Shown here in pieces: positions 1-7,329 of a stretch of DNA of 33,763 nt. Numbering within the stretch: the first letter of the stretch is position 1; each line of letters starts with the position of its first letter. A program made the translations under genes and the position numbers. The notes beneath the pieces are model-generated. The model saw only the letters and a list, made by a program, of their open reading frames with translations, was not told where the DNA came from and searched no databases. The DNA is taken from assembly GCA_910578405.1 (NCBI GenBank), contig CAJTQO010000037.1:1-33763 (forward strand). Reading direction: 5' to 3'. This DNA is from an uncultured Lachnospiraceae bacterium (GTDB lineage: Bacteria; Bacillota; Clostridia; Lachnospirales; Lachnospiraceae).

Positions 1-389
1 ATATCGGAGTGGTCGCCAAAGATGGAAAGGGCATGGGTGGCAATAGTCCTTGCCGCCACATGGAATACGCCGGGCAGCAGTTCCCCGGCAATTTTATAGA
101 TATTAGGAATCATAAGCAGCAGGCCCTGGGATGCGGTAAAGGTAGCAGTCAGTGCGCCGGCGGCTAAGGAACCATGCACTGCCCCCGCGGCTCCTGCCTC
201 CGACTGCATTTCCGATACGCGCACGGTCTGTCCGAAAATATTTTCCCGTCCCTCTGCAGCCCATTCATCCGTATACTCTGCCATCGTGGTGGAAGGGGTA
301 ATGGGAAAAATAGCGGCTACATCACTGTAGGCATAAGCTACGTGGGCAGCGGCATGGTTGCCATCCATTGTTTTCTTTTCTCTTTCCAT
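1..389 (-). CDS. nifJ: Pyruvate:ferredoxin (flavodoxin) oxidoreductase, N-terminal part (cut by window edge)
   Basis: The first 129 codons of a minus-strand gene are visible; the rest lies to the left of the window. The translation begins MERENKKTMDGNHAAAHVAY and continues with an ITPSTTMAEYTDEWA segment and a TVRVSEMQSEAGAAGAVHG segment. These are the signature N-terminal motifs of PFOR domain I, which binds the pyrimidine side of thiamine pyrophosphate. The enzyme oxidises pyruvate to acetyl-CoA and CO2 in the cytoplasm and passes electrons to ferredoxin, a hallmark of strict anaerobes. The start at 389 is supported by an AGGAGG ribosome binding site about nine bases upstream on the minus strand. 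It is divergent from cca, with 240 bases between them. Identity is confident for the visible part; completeness cannot be judged. Confidence 0.93.
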   Translation of the reverse strand, partial: MEREKKTMDGNHAAAHVAYAYSDVAAIFPITPSTTMAEYTDEWAAEGRENIFGQTVRVSEMQSEAGAAGAVHGSLAAGALTATFTASQGLLLMIPNIYKIAGELLPGVFHVAARTIATHALSIFGDHSD

Positions 390-567
390 AAAACGGAACC
401 TCCTGATGTTTTTTTCTTACCAGCCCCTGACTAAAGGATTTTGGCATACGCCAATGGATAAACAGGGATGTAAGACGGTAAAGTTGTTTGCTTATAATTC
501 CTTAGTATGGGCAGCACAGGAAATAATATGTATGAAAAACAATGTTCGCACGCTGTATGGAAATATA

Positions 568-596
568 TTGCCAGTTGCATTATCTATGCCTATAAT
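568..596 (+). promoter_or_regulatory. Sigma-A promoter for cca
   Basis: TTGCCA at 568-573 and a perfect TATAAT at 591-596 are separated by exactly 17 bases. The expected transcript start is near 603, followed by the ribosome binding site AGGAGGGG at 617-624 and the cca start at 630. No convincing promoter was found for the divergent PFOR gene in the rest of 390-629. Confidence 0.8.
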
Positions 597-629
597 GGTA
601 AAAAATAAGAGAAAGCAGGAGGGGACGAC

Positions 630-1964
630 ATGGAAATCGAAATCAGGCTGCCAGATAAAGTAAAATACATTATAGACAGGATAGAGGCTGCCGGTTATGA
701 GGCATATGCGGTAGGAGGGTGTATCAGAGATTCTGTAATCGGGCGGGTTCCGGATGATTGGGATATTACTGCCTCGGCGAGTCCCTGGCAGGTGAAAGCG
801 CTTTTTAAGCGTACCATAGATACAGGGATACGGCATGGGACGGTTACGGTTATGTTGGAAAAAGAAGGGTTTGAAGTAACGACTTACCGTATTGATGGTG
901 AATATGAGGACGGCAGGCGTCCCAAGGAGGTGACTTTTACCAGCAGTCTGGAGGAGGATTTAAAACGCAGGGATTTTACAGTCAATGCAATGGCGTATAA
1001 CAGCCATAAGGGTTTGGTGGATTTGTTTGGCGGGGCGGAAGATATACAAAAAGGCGTGATTAGATGTGTAGGGAATCCAGAGGAACGCTTTCAGGAGGAT
1101 GCGCTGCGTATGATGCGGGCAGTCAGGTTTTCCGCCCAGTTGGGGTATTCCATAGAGGCGGGGACAGCGGCCGCCATACGGAAGATGGCAGGGAATTTGC
1201 AGAAAATAAGCGCGGAAAGGATACGGACAGAGTTAGTGAAGCTTTTGGTTTCCCCGCATCCGGAGGATATGAGGGTTTGTTATGAAACCGGTATTACAAA
1301 AACAGTGCTGCCGGAATTTGACCAATGTATGGAAACGGTGCAGAATAACCCCCATCACTGTTATACGGTAGGGGAGCATATTCTGCACTCTATGCGCCAG
1401 GTGCGGGGGGAAAAGACGCTTCGGCTGGCTATGCTGTTACATGATATGGGGAAACCGCAGACAAAAACCACAGACGAGAAAGGGGTGGATCATTTTCACG
1501 GCCATGCCCAGGTCAGTGCAAAACTTGCAAAAGGGATACTGCGCAGGTTAAAGTTTGATAATGATACCATTGATGTGGTGGAAAAGTTAGTGTTTTTCCA
1601 TGATTATGAGATACCTTCTACTCCAAGGGGGGTGCGCCATGCGATATATAAGGCAGGGGAGGATATTTTTCCGCTGTTAATTGAAGTGAAAAGAGCCGAT
1701 GTGGCGGGTCAAAGCAACTACCAAAGAGAAGAGAAAGAAGAAAAATTAAAGGAAGTGGAAGAAATTTACCGGGAAGTCCAAAAAAAACAGAATTGTGTGT
1801 CATTGCGCACCCTGGCGGTGACGGGAAAGGATTTGATACAGGCAGGGATGAAACCAGGGAAAGAAATGGGGGAAGTTTTGCATAAATTGTTGGAGGCTGT
1901 GCTGGAAGATCCGGAGAAAAATACAAGGGAAGAATTGATGAAGCTATATGAATACTTTCTATGA
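630..1964 (+). CDS. cca: CCA-adding tRNA nucleotidyltransferase with HD domain
   Basis: This 444-residue class II nucleotidyltransferase adds or repairs the 3' CCA end of tRNAs. Visible motifs are GGCIRD at residues 29-34 (nucleotidyltransferase G-loop), the metal-binding DWD at 43-45, RRDFTVNAMA near 113-122, and an HD-type metal motif LLHDMGKP around H271-D272. The C-terminal HD domain makes it the longer clostridial form. The start is set by AGGAGGGG five bases upstream. The enzyme is directly relevant to the tRNA-Gly gene at 22067 in this window, which has no encoded CCA. Whether it is a full CCA-adding or an A-adding enzyme cannot be told from sequence alone, but there is no partner gene nearby, so full CCA addition is likely. 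Confidence 0.95.
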   Translation: MEIEIRLPDKVKYIIDRIEAAGYEAYAVGGCIRDSVIGRVPDDWDITASASPWQVKALFKRTIDTGIRHGTVTVMLEKEGFEVTTYRIDGEYEDGRRPKEVTFTSSLEEDLKRRDFTVNAMAYNSHKGLVDLFGGAEDIQKGVIRCVGNPEERFQEDALRMMRAVRFSAQLGYSIEAGTAAAIRKMAGNLQKISAERIRTELVKLLVSPHPEDMRVCYETGITKTVLPEFDQCMETVQNNPHHCYTVGEHILHSMRQVRGEKTLRLAMLLHDMGKPQTKTTDEKGVDHFHGHAQVSAKLAKGILRRLKFDNDTIDVVEKLVFFHDYEIPSTPRGVRHAIYKAGEDIFPLLIEVKRADVAGQSNYQREEKEEKLKEVEEIYREVQKKQNCVSLRTLAVTGKDLIQAGMKPGKEMGEVLHKLLEAVLEDPEKNTREELMKLYEYFL

Positions 1965-2017
1965 TTGGCTCATAAGATAGGATAGGCCGAGTAGAACCGA
2001 AAATGGGAGGTATTTAT

Positions 2018-3025
2018 GTGAATGACAGGGCAGCCAGCGTGCTTGAAAATTATGAAATAGAAGTGTTGCGCACCTGGAAAGGGCGCGGTGCGATACTTTG
2101 TGAATCGGATCGGGGTTTGTTGATTTTAAAAGAATATACGGGATCAAAAGATAAGATTATTTTTCAGGACGCACTGCTCCGGTGCATCAGGGAGCGGGGA
2201 TTCCTTGCAGTGGAAAGTATTTTAAGGACCAAAGAGGGGGAACTGACGGTATATGACCAGGATAGGACGCCCTATATCCTGAAAACTTATTTTGACGGGA
2301 AAGAATGCAACCTGCGGGAGAAGAAAGAATGTCTGCAGGCAGTGAAAACATTGGCAAGGCTTCACCAGGCAGCTTGTGTGGAATTGCAGGATCTTCCCCC
2401 ATTCAGGCAAAAAATGGAATCCGGTATGGATAAAGAATATGAGAAGCATAACAGGGAGCTTAAGAAAGTAAAAAAGTTTCTTAAGGATAAGAGCCAGAAG
2501 ACGGACTTTGAGATGTTTCTGTTAAGCAATTATGACAGTTTCCTAAAAAAGGCGCTTCAGATTGAAGATGAAGTGCATACCAGCCAGACAGAGGCAAAGG
2601 AGCCTTCCTGCATGGTCTGTCATGGGGATTATCAATACCATAATATTATTGTGGGTGATTATGGGGGCAATGGGAAGGAGGAAATGGCAGTCATAAATTT
2701 TGAAAAATGCATGAGGGACAATCCGGTTCGGGATTTATATTTGTTTTTGCGCAAATTGTTGGAAAAGAACGCCTGGTCACAAGAACTTGGGGTTTTGCTT
2801 TTAGAAGCTTACCAGGAAGAAAGGACGCTGTCGCCAGAGGATTATAAACAATTGTATTATCGGCTTTCTTATCCGGAAAAGTTTTGGAAAATAGTAAATT
2901 TTTACTATAATTCGGGAAAAGCATGGATTCCAGGACGAAATATGGATAAACTTGAAAAGCTTTTGGCGCAGGAACCGGAGAAAGTCGCTTTTCTTGAAAA
3001 ATACAGGAGCATTTATGGAGGATAA
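2018..3025 (+). CDS. CotS-family spore coat protein / aminoglycoside-phosphotransferase-fold protein
   Basis: I place the start at GTG 2018 because GGGAGG at 2005-2010 sits seven bases before it. The in-frame ATG at 2003 has no ribosome binding site and overlaps that one. The 335-residue product has the layout of the CotS/CotI/YutH kinase-like spore proteins: an N-lobe with LLILKEY and PYILKTYF strands, then a C-lobe with HGDYQYHN (H202, catalytic-type D204 and N209). The second magnesium-binding aspartate of the fold, normally in an IDF/IDW motif, is asparagine here (INFE, N227). A DNPVRDLYLF motif typical of the family follows. The protein may be kinase-dead. It lies in a run of sporulation genes, 53 bases after cca. 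Its substrate is unknown. Confidence 0.72.
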   Translation: MNDRAASVLENYEIEVLRTWKGRGAILCESDRGLLILKEYTGSKDKIIFQDALLRCIRERGFLAVESILRTKEGELTVYDQDRTPYILKTYFDGKECNLREKKECLQAVKTLARLHQAACVELQDLPPFRQKMESGMDKEYEKHNRELKKVKKFLKDKSQKTDFEMFLLSNYDSFLKKALQIEDEVHTSQTEAKEPSCMVCHGDYQYHNIIVGDYGGNGKEEMAVINFEKCMRDNPVRDLYLFLRKLLEKNAWSQELGVLLLEAYQEERTLSPEDYKQLYYRLSYPEKFWKIVNFYYNSGKAWIPGRNMDKLEKLLAQEPEKVAFLEKYRSIYGG

Positions 3026-3115
3026 AAGTATTTTTTGAGCGCTTTTCTTTTTTGCCGTCTTAGTATATAATAGGAAAATACATAAGTTATTTGGAATTCA
3101 GATGAGGAGGTTTTC

Positions 3116-4591
3116 ATGCACAGCAGTTTTTTTGGGAAAAAGGGGAAACCGGTGTTGGTGGCAGTATCCGTACTTTCCATATTAACGGCAGGGATGGTGG
3201 CAACCGGGCTTTTGGCTGGAAGTGACAGCAAGGGGATGGCATATGAATCCGATTATGAACCGTATGATTCAGGTTTTGTCATTGCCCAGCCCGGAAGTTA
3301 TGATTCGGCAGACGTTGCGGTGATAAGGGAAATGGATACAGAACAGGGCAAAGTTACTTTAATGAACATTGAAACAGGGAAATATTATACCCTGGCTTAT
3401 GATGGAACTACCCTTTTTGCGGATAAATACGGCAACGGTATGTCAATTGCACAGATGAAAAACGGCGATATTGTGGATGTAACGTTTCTTAGGGGGAAAA
3501 AGAAATTATCCAGTATGAAATTGTCTGAAAGCGCGTGGGTAATGGAGAAGGTGCAAAAGTATAACTTTGACGTACTTAGGAAAAGCGCGGAGGTGGGCAG
3601 CGGCATTTACAGTTTGAGGAATAATCTGGTTGTTTCTTCAGAAGGCAAGGATGCGCAATTGGAAGACATTATCCGTGGGGATGTGGTGTCAGTCAGCGGT
3701 GTGGGGAACAGCGTATACAGCGTGGTAGTGGAGGAAGGCCACGGCTACCTTCGTTTAAGCGCCAATGATTATCTGGAGGGCGGCTGGATTGAAGTGGGGC
3801 AGGCCGTTATCCAGCAGATTACAGAGGATATGCTGCTCATTGTGCCGGAAGGGACTTATGAAGTGCATTTGACGGCCAATGGCATTGATGAAGTCCGCCA
3901 GGTGACGATATACAGGAATCAGGAACTGACATTGGATGTCAGCGGCCTGGAACCGGAAGCGCCAAAGATGGGTAAAATTGTATTTGCCATCAGTCCCAGT
4001 GACGCCATCGTGCAGATTGACGGGGAACAGGTGGATATTAGCGGCCCTGTGGTGTTGGAGTATGGCGTACACCAACTGATTGTGAAAGCGGACGGCTATG
4101 AAACAGTGACCCAGTATATCCGGGTCGGACAAGAATTGGCAAGTATCAGCATCACATTGGAAGAAGAGGAAGAAACAGAGACAGGGCAGACTACAGTGGA
4201 TATTCAGGATCCGAGTGTAAGCGGCAATTCTTCGGAGTTATCCGCTACGGATTTAAGCTCCTTTAAAATTTATATTCAGTCGCCTGCCGATGTGGAGGTA
4301 TACTGGGATGGCATTTATAAAGGGCTGGCTCCGGTTAGCATTAAGAAAGAAGCAGGCGTCCATACCATTACGCTGCGCAAGGCAGGATACGTAACAAAGA
4401 GCTATATGGTGCAGATTGATGAAGAGGAAAATGACATCACTTATTCTTTCTCCGATTTGGAGCGGGAAAAGGAGCCTGTCACGGTAAGTGGAAACAGCAG
4501 CGTCAGCGCAAATAAGACTGTGAGCGGGAACAATACGGATGAGGAGAAAAAGAATAATACGGCAAGCGGTAATGTGCCAGACGGAGAGTAG
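3116..4591 (+). CDS. Membrane-anchored PEGA-domain protein
   Basis: A 491-residue protein with a basic N-terminus and one hydrophobic segment (about residues 12-34), so it is probably anchored in the membrane with the rest outside. Two PEGA-type beta domains are visible, around residues 284-352 (GYETVTQYIRVG) and 386-452 (KAGYVTKSYMVQ), each with the conserved glycine-tyrosine turn. The C-terminal tail is low complexity and repeats the motif (V/A)SGN about five times. PEGA domains occur in surface and cell-envelope proteins; no enzymatic motif is visible. AGGAGG lies about six bases before ATG 3116. The gene is followed after 8 bases by mazG, so the two are probably cotranscribed. A TATAAT at 3066-3071 could be a -10 element but lacks a good -35. 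Confidence 0.75.
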   Translation: MHSSFFGKKGKPVLVAVSVLSILTAGMVATGLLAGSDSKGMAYESDYEPYDSGFVIAQPGSYDSADVAVIREMDTEQGKVTLMNIETGKYYTLAYDGTTLFADKYGNGMSIAQMKNGDIVDVTFLRGKKKLSSMKLSESAWVMEKVQKYNFDVLRKSAEVGSGIYSLRNNLVVSSEGKDAQLEDIIRGDVVSVSGVGNSVYSVVVEEGHGYLRLSANDYLEGGWIEVGQAVIQQITEDMLLIVPEGTYEVHLTANGIDEVRQVTIYRNQELTLDVSGLEPEAPKMGKIVFAISPSDAIVQIDGEQVDISGPVVLEYGVHQLIVKADGYETVTQYIRVGQELASISITLEEEEETETGQTTVDIQDPSVSGNSSELSATDLSSFKIYIQSPADVEVYWDGIYKGLAPVSIKKEAGVHTITLRKAGYVTKSYMVQIDEEENDITYSFSDLEREKEPVTVSGNSSVSANKTVSGNNTDEEKKNNTASGNVPDGE

Positions 4592-4599
4592 GAGACGTT

Positions 4600-5325
4600 A
4601 TGTGCCAGCGATATACATTGGAAGACTTGATGGAAATTGTCGAAACGTTACGTGGTGAAAACGGTTGTTTATGGGATAAGGAGCAGACACATAGGAGTTT
4701 AAAGCCTTATATGATGGAGGAAGCGGCGGAGCTGGTTTCCTCCATCCGCATTTTTGACACGACGGGAAATGCGGAGAATATGAGGGAAGAACTGGGGGAT
4801 GTGCTTTTCCATGTGGTTTTGCATTCCCAAATAGCAAAGGAAGAGGGACTGTTCACTTTTGAAGATGTGGTGCAGGAAATCAGTGAGAAGATGGTGCGCA
4901 GGCATCCGCGCGTTTTTATCAAAGAAGGACAGGCTGGAGAGGCGGATGGGGAAATTCCAAGCTGGGATGAAATAAAGCGTAAGGAGAAGGAAGGCAAGGA
5001 ATGGATTATATCGCCTTTGCGGGAGGAGCCAGGAGAGCTTCCGGCGTTAGTCCGCGCCGTTAAGGTAATGCGCAAAGCGGACAAGCTGTATGGGGCAGGC
5101 AGGGATTACCAAACCAATGTAGAGCGGATACAGGAAGCGGCCGCGGCATTGGCAGATATCCGGCCAGAGGAAGAAGCGGCGCGGTTAGAAGAGGTTATGG
5201 GGGATATTTTGACAGGTTTGGCGGATTTGGCAAGGCAGAGGCGCATTTCGCTGGAGCAGATTCTTACCGACCGGACGGAAAGCCTGATTGAACATTATGA
5301 GCCAATGGAAAACCCCGAAAAATAG
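4600..5325 (+). CDS. mazG: MazG-family nucleoside triphosphate pyrophosphohydrolase
   Basis: This 241-residue all-alpha NTP pyrophosphatase hydrolyses (d)NTPs to NMP and pyrophosphate, and is thought to clear aberrant nucleotides. The N-terminal domain shows CLWDKEQTH, then the metal-binding EEAAEL (ExxE) and EELGDVLFH (ExxD) motifs. A second, weaker MazG-like repeat is seen in the C-terminal half (EEVMGDILTGLADLARQ). The length fits a stand-alone MazG. It lacks the N-terminal tetrapyrrole methylase domain of B. subtilis YabN, which occupies the same position before the rqcP-yabPQ-divIC block. The ribosome binding site overlaps the stop codon of the PEGA gene. Confidence 0.92.
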   Translation: MCQRYTLEDLMEIVETLRGENGCLWDKEQTHRSLKPYMMEEAAELVSSIRIFDTTGNAENMREELGDVLFHVVLHSQIAKEEGLFTFEDVVQEISEKMVRRHPRVFIKEGQAGEADGEIPSWDEIKRKEKEGKEWIISPLREEPGELPALVRAVKVMRKADKLYGAGRDYQTNVERIQEAAAALADIRPEEEAARLEEVMGDILTGLADLARQRRISLEQILTDRTESLIEHYEPMENPEK

Positions 5326-5345
5326 GCGGTAAAGGTATATTTTTC

Positions 5346-5385
5346 TTGACAAACCATAGGAAAGCGTCTATATATATTATAGACG
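5346..5385 (+). promoter_or_regulatory. hup promoter with inverted repeat over the -10 element
   Basis: TTGACA at 5346-5351 and TATATA at 5369-5374 are 17 bases apart. A perfect 8-bp inverted repeat, CGTCTATA (5365-5372) and TATAGACG (5378-5385), with a 5-base centre covers the -10 element and probable start site. It could be an operator or a short 5' hairpin; its partner is not known. The promoter drives hup and probably rqcP. Confidence 0.75.
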
Positions 5386-5446
5386 TTTCAAAAGAGAGAC
5401 TTCTATAAGAGCAATATAAACTTCAATTTAACAGGAGGAGTTCAAC

Positions 5447-5722
5447 ATGAACAAAACAGAATTAATTGCGGCTATGGCTGATCAGGCTGGATTATCAAAG
5501 AAGGACACTGAAAAGGCTTTAAAAGCTTTTACGGATGTTGTTGCGGAAGAATTAAGAAAAGATGGTAAGGTACAGTTGGTTGGTTTCGGTACTTTTGAAG
5601 TTTCAAACAGGGCTGCAAGGGAAGGGAGAAATCCGCAGAGTGGTGAAGTAATGAAAATTGAAGCTTCTAAGGCTCCGAAATTTAAAGCTGGCAAAGCTTT
5701 AAAGGATTTAGTGAATGGATAA
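5447..5722 (+). CDS. hup: HU family DNA-binding protein
   Basis: A 91-residue histone-like protein that bends and compacts DNA as a dimer in the nucleoid. The typical HU signature GFGTFEVSNRAAREGRNPQS forms the beta arm, followed by the KAPKFKAGKALKDLVN C-terminal helix. Length is the usual 90-92 residues. A strong AGGAGGAG (5433-5440) and its own promoter indicate high expression. Codon choice looks more optimised than in neighbouring genes, as expected for an abundant protein. It is followed after 14 bases by rqcP. Confidence 0.97.
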   Translation: MNKTELIAAMADQAGLSKKDTEKALKAFTDVVAEELRKDGKVQLVGFGTFEVSNRAAREGRNPQSGEVMKIEASKAPKFKAGKALKDLVNG

Positions 5723-5736
5723 TTAATGGGAATGTT

Positions 5737-5976
5737 ATGAGATTAGATAAATATTTAAAAGTGTCACGCTTGATTAAGAGACGTACGGTTGCTAACGAAG
5801 CCTGCGATGCGGGCCGGGTATTGATAAATGATAAACCTGCCAAAGCCTCTGCTAATGTAAAGATGGGTGATATTATCACGATTCAGTTTGGGAATAAGGA
5901 TGTGAAGGTAGAGGTGCTGGACATACAGGAAACGGTAAAAAAAGACGAAGCAAAGGAACTGTTCCGGTATATTTAA
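5737..5976 (+). CDS. rqcP: RqcP (YabO) S4-domain ribosome quality-control protein
   Basis: A 79-residue protein made almost entirely of an S4 RNA-binding domain (MRLDKYLKVSRLIKRRTVAN, then GRVLINDKPAKASANVKMGD). In B. subtilis the YabO/RqcP protein binds 50S subunits carrying stalled peptidyl-tRNA and works with RqcH to add alanine tails to the nascent chain. Position before yabP, yabQ and divIC is conserved with B. subtilis. The stop codon lies at the left edge of a terminator hairpin, so transcription from the hup promoter probably ends here most of the time. Its 3' end also contains the -35 element of a predicted sigma-E promoter. Confidence 0.92.
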   Translation: MRLDKYLKVSRLIKRRTVANEACDAGRVLINDKPAKASANVKMGDIITIQFGNKDVKVEVLDIQETVKKDEAKELFRYI

Positions 5977-5995
5977 AATATCCCTCTCATATAAT
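5967..5995 (+). promoter_or_regulatory. Predicted sigma-E promoter for yabP-yabQ
   Basis: GTATATT at 5967-5973 and CATATAAT at 5988-5995 are 14 bases apart. This fits the mother-cell sigma-E pattern (kmATATT, 14-15 bases, CATACAnT) with one mismatch in each half. yabP and yabQ are sigma-E-controlled in B. subtilis. The -35 lies inside rqcP. Confidence 0.6.
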
Positions 5996-6024
5996 CTATA
6001 AGAGATTATACGAGGGGGTTTTTT
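5982..6024 (+). terminator. Intrinsic terminator after rqcP, overlapping the yabP ribosome binding site
   Basis: The left arm at 5982-5997 pairs with the right arm at 6003-6018 (8 bp, one mismatch, then 7 bp including a G-U pair) around the loop ATAAG, followed by six T residues (6019-6024). The right arm contains GAGGGGG (6012-6018), which is also the ribosome binding site of yabP at 6026. Confidence 0.85.
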
Positions 6025-6025
6025 A

Positions 6026-6316
6026 ATGGAAGATTTAAATGCCGCGAAGCAGCGCACCCATAAATTAATGCTTACCAACAGAAGGACATGTACCATTAGC
6101 GGCGTATGTGATGTGCTGTCTTTTGATGTAAAAGAGGTGATACTGGAAACAGACCAGGGGATGCTTATGATTAAAGGGGAAGACCTTCATGTCAGCCGTT
6201 TGACTTTGGACAAAGGAGAGGTGGATATAGACGGTAAGATGGATAGTTTCACCTACTCGGAAGTGGCGGGATATGGAAGCAAAGGGGAGTCCCTTTTATC
6301 TAAATTGTTTAAGTAG
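6026..6316 (+). CDS. yabP: Sporulation protein YabP
   Basis: A 96-residue protein of the YabP/YqfC family, needed for sporulation in B. subtilis and made in the mother cell. The family signature is clear: NRRTCTISGVCDVLSFDVKE, then ILETDQGMLMIKGEDLHVSRL and a C-terminal GKMDSFTYSE segment. The start at 6026 follows GAGGGGG, which lies in a terminator hairpin. Translation should therefore be efficient only from a transcript that begins inside the hairpin, which the predicted sigma-E promoter would provide. yabQ follows after 7 bases. Confidence 0.92.
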   Translation: MEDLNAAKQRTHKLMLTNRRTCTISGVCDVLSFDVKEVILETDQGMLMIKGEDLHVSRLTLDKGEVDIDGKMDSFTYSEVAGYGSKGESLLSKLFK

Positions 6317-6323
6317 GTGAAGG

Positions 6324-6812
6324 ATGAGTCAGGATATTATTAATGAAGTTTATTTTCTGGGCGGTTCTTTACTGATGGGGATTGTAATAACCTTTGCTTA
6401 TGATTTTATTTTAATCGGACGGCGGATTGTGCGGCATAGCCTATTTTTTATATCTTTTGAAGATTTCTTTTTCTGGGTGGCATGTGCCATTGTTGTATTT
6501 TATATGCTTTATAAGGAAAATAATGGGGTTTTACGGTGGTTTGCAGTTTTGGGCGCTGCAATTGGGATGGCATTGTACAAAAAAGCCGTGGGGAACCGTT
6601 TTGTGAAAATGGTTGCCATCCTTATACAGAAAGAAATATATTTGTTGCGAAAAATTGCAGGAATTGTATTTTGGCCCTTTGGCTTTGTTATAAAAAAGGG
6701 AATGGCGTTTCTTCATTTTCTTGGCCGGAAGGAAAAGCGTTTTTTAAAATATATGAAAAAGAAGTTGACGGGCTTGCGCAAAGCGCTTAGAATAGTAAGG
6801 TATAAGCATTAA
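6324..6812 (+). CDS. yabQ: Spore cortex biosynthesis protein YabQ
   Basis: A 162-residue membrane protein of the YabQ family, required for cortex formation and located in the outer forespore membrane in B. subtilis. Three or four hydrophobic segments are visible (about residues 10-28, 47-66, 70-88 and 105-122), followed by a strongly basic tail rich in lysine and arginine. It starts 7 bases after yabP, behind GTGAAGG, and is probably cotranscribed with it. Assignment rests on topology, length and the conserved yabP-yabQ-divIC order. Confidence 0.88.
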   Translation: MSQDIINEVYFLGGSLLMGIVITFAYDFILIGRRIVRHSLFFISFEDFFFWVACAIVVFYMLYKENNGVLRWFAVLGAAIGMALYKKAVGNRFVKMVAILIQKEIYLLRKIAGIVFWPFGFVIKKGMAFLHFLGRKEKRFLKYMKKKLTGLRKALRIVRYKH

Positions 6813-6853
6813 ATGCCAAGAAGGGGGATTTGATTCAATGGAAAGGAGGTAAT

Positions 6854-7165
6854 ATGGCGCGAAGGGGAAGGGCAGCTTACCGTAAGAGGAAACAGAATGG
6901 GTTTGGTATGTTGTTGGTATCCACAGTAATTGTCATGCTGCTGGTTGTCGTATTGGTAAAGAGTATTGAACTGAAACAGAAATTAGCCGGATATCAGGCA
7001 AGAGAACAGCAATTGCTGGAAGAGATTGAGAAAGAAGAGCAGCGTACCGAGGAAATCAAAGAATATGAGAAATATACACAGACAAAACAGTATATAGAGG
7101 AGGTTGCGAAAGATAAATTGGGTCTGGTACATGAAGGTGAGATTCTTTTTAAAGATGATAATTAG
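6854..7165 (+). CDS. divIC: DivIC/FtsB-type septum formation initiator
   Basis: The start at ATG 6854 is chosen because a perfect AAAGGAGG (6842-6849) lies four bases upstream; the upstream in-frame TTG at 6830 would place this site inside the gene. The 103-residue product has a basic cytoplasmic start, one transmembrane helix (about residues 17-37), a coiled coil (40-75) and the family's C-terminal motif YIEEVAKDKLGLVHEGEILF. DivIC works with FtsL and DivIB at the division septum. It is followed by a strong terminator. Position between yabQ and spoIIE is conserved. Confidence 0.9.
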   Translation: MARRGRAAYRKRKQNGFGMLLVSTVIVMLLVVVLVKSIELKQKLAGYQAREQQLLEEIEKEEQRTEEIKEYEKYTQTKQYIEEVAKDKLGLVHEGEILFKDDN

Positions 7166-7166
7166 G

Positions 7167-7203
7167 ATGCAGATAGCGGTGGATTCCGGTATCTGCATTT
7201 TTT
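7167..7203 (+). terminator. Intrinsic terminator of the yabP-yabQ-divIC unit
   Basis: A perfect 9-bp stem, ATGCAGATA (7167-7175) with TATCTGCAT (7190-7198), is extended inside by CGG/CCG and is followed by a run of T to 7203. The T run merges into a Spo0A-box-like sequence. Confidence 0.88.
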
Positions 7204-7268
7204 GTCGTATAAAAATATTTTTTTTAACCTTTCTTTTGACAAATCCGGAGGGATACGGCGTGTATAAT
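7201..7268 (+). promoter_or_regulatory. Spo0A-controlled sigma-A promoter of spoIIE
   Basis: TTGACA (7236-7241) and TATAAT (7263-7268) are both perfect but 21 bases apart, too far for a normal sigma-A promoter. This is the layout of Spo0A-activated promoters such as spoIIE and spoIIG of B. subtilis. TTTGACAAA (7235-7243), overlapping the -35, is a full match to the reverse complement of the Spo0A box TTTGTCRAA. A second box, TTTGTCGTA (7201-7209), matches 8 of 9. Confidence 0.78.
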
Positions 7269-7329
7269 ATTTTCTTACAGAAATAGTTGTAAAAAGGCAG
7301 TGAAAGAAAAGCAAGGAGCAGGTTGGAAA

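Noticed and set aside
174..663. Plus-strand reading frames over the PFOR start and the cca promoter
   Set aside because: They run antisense to PFOR or across promoter DNA and have no start signals.
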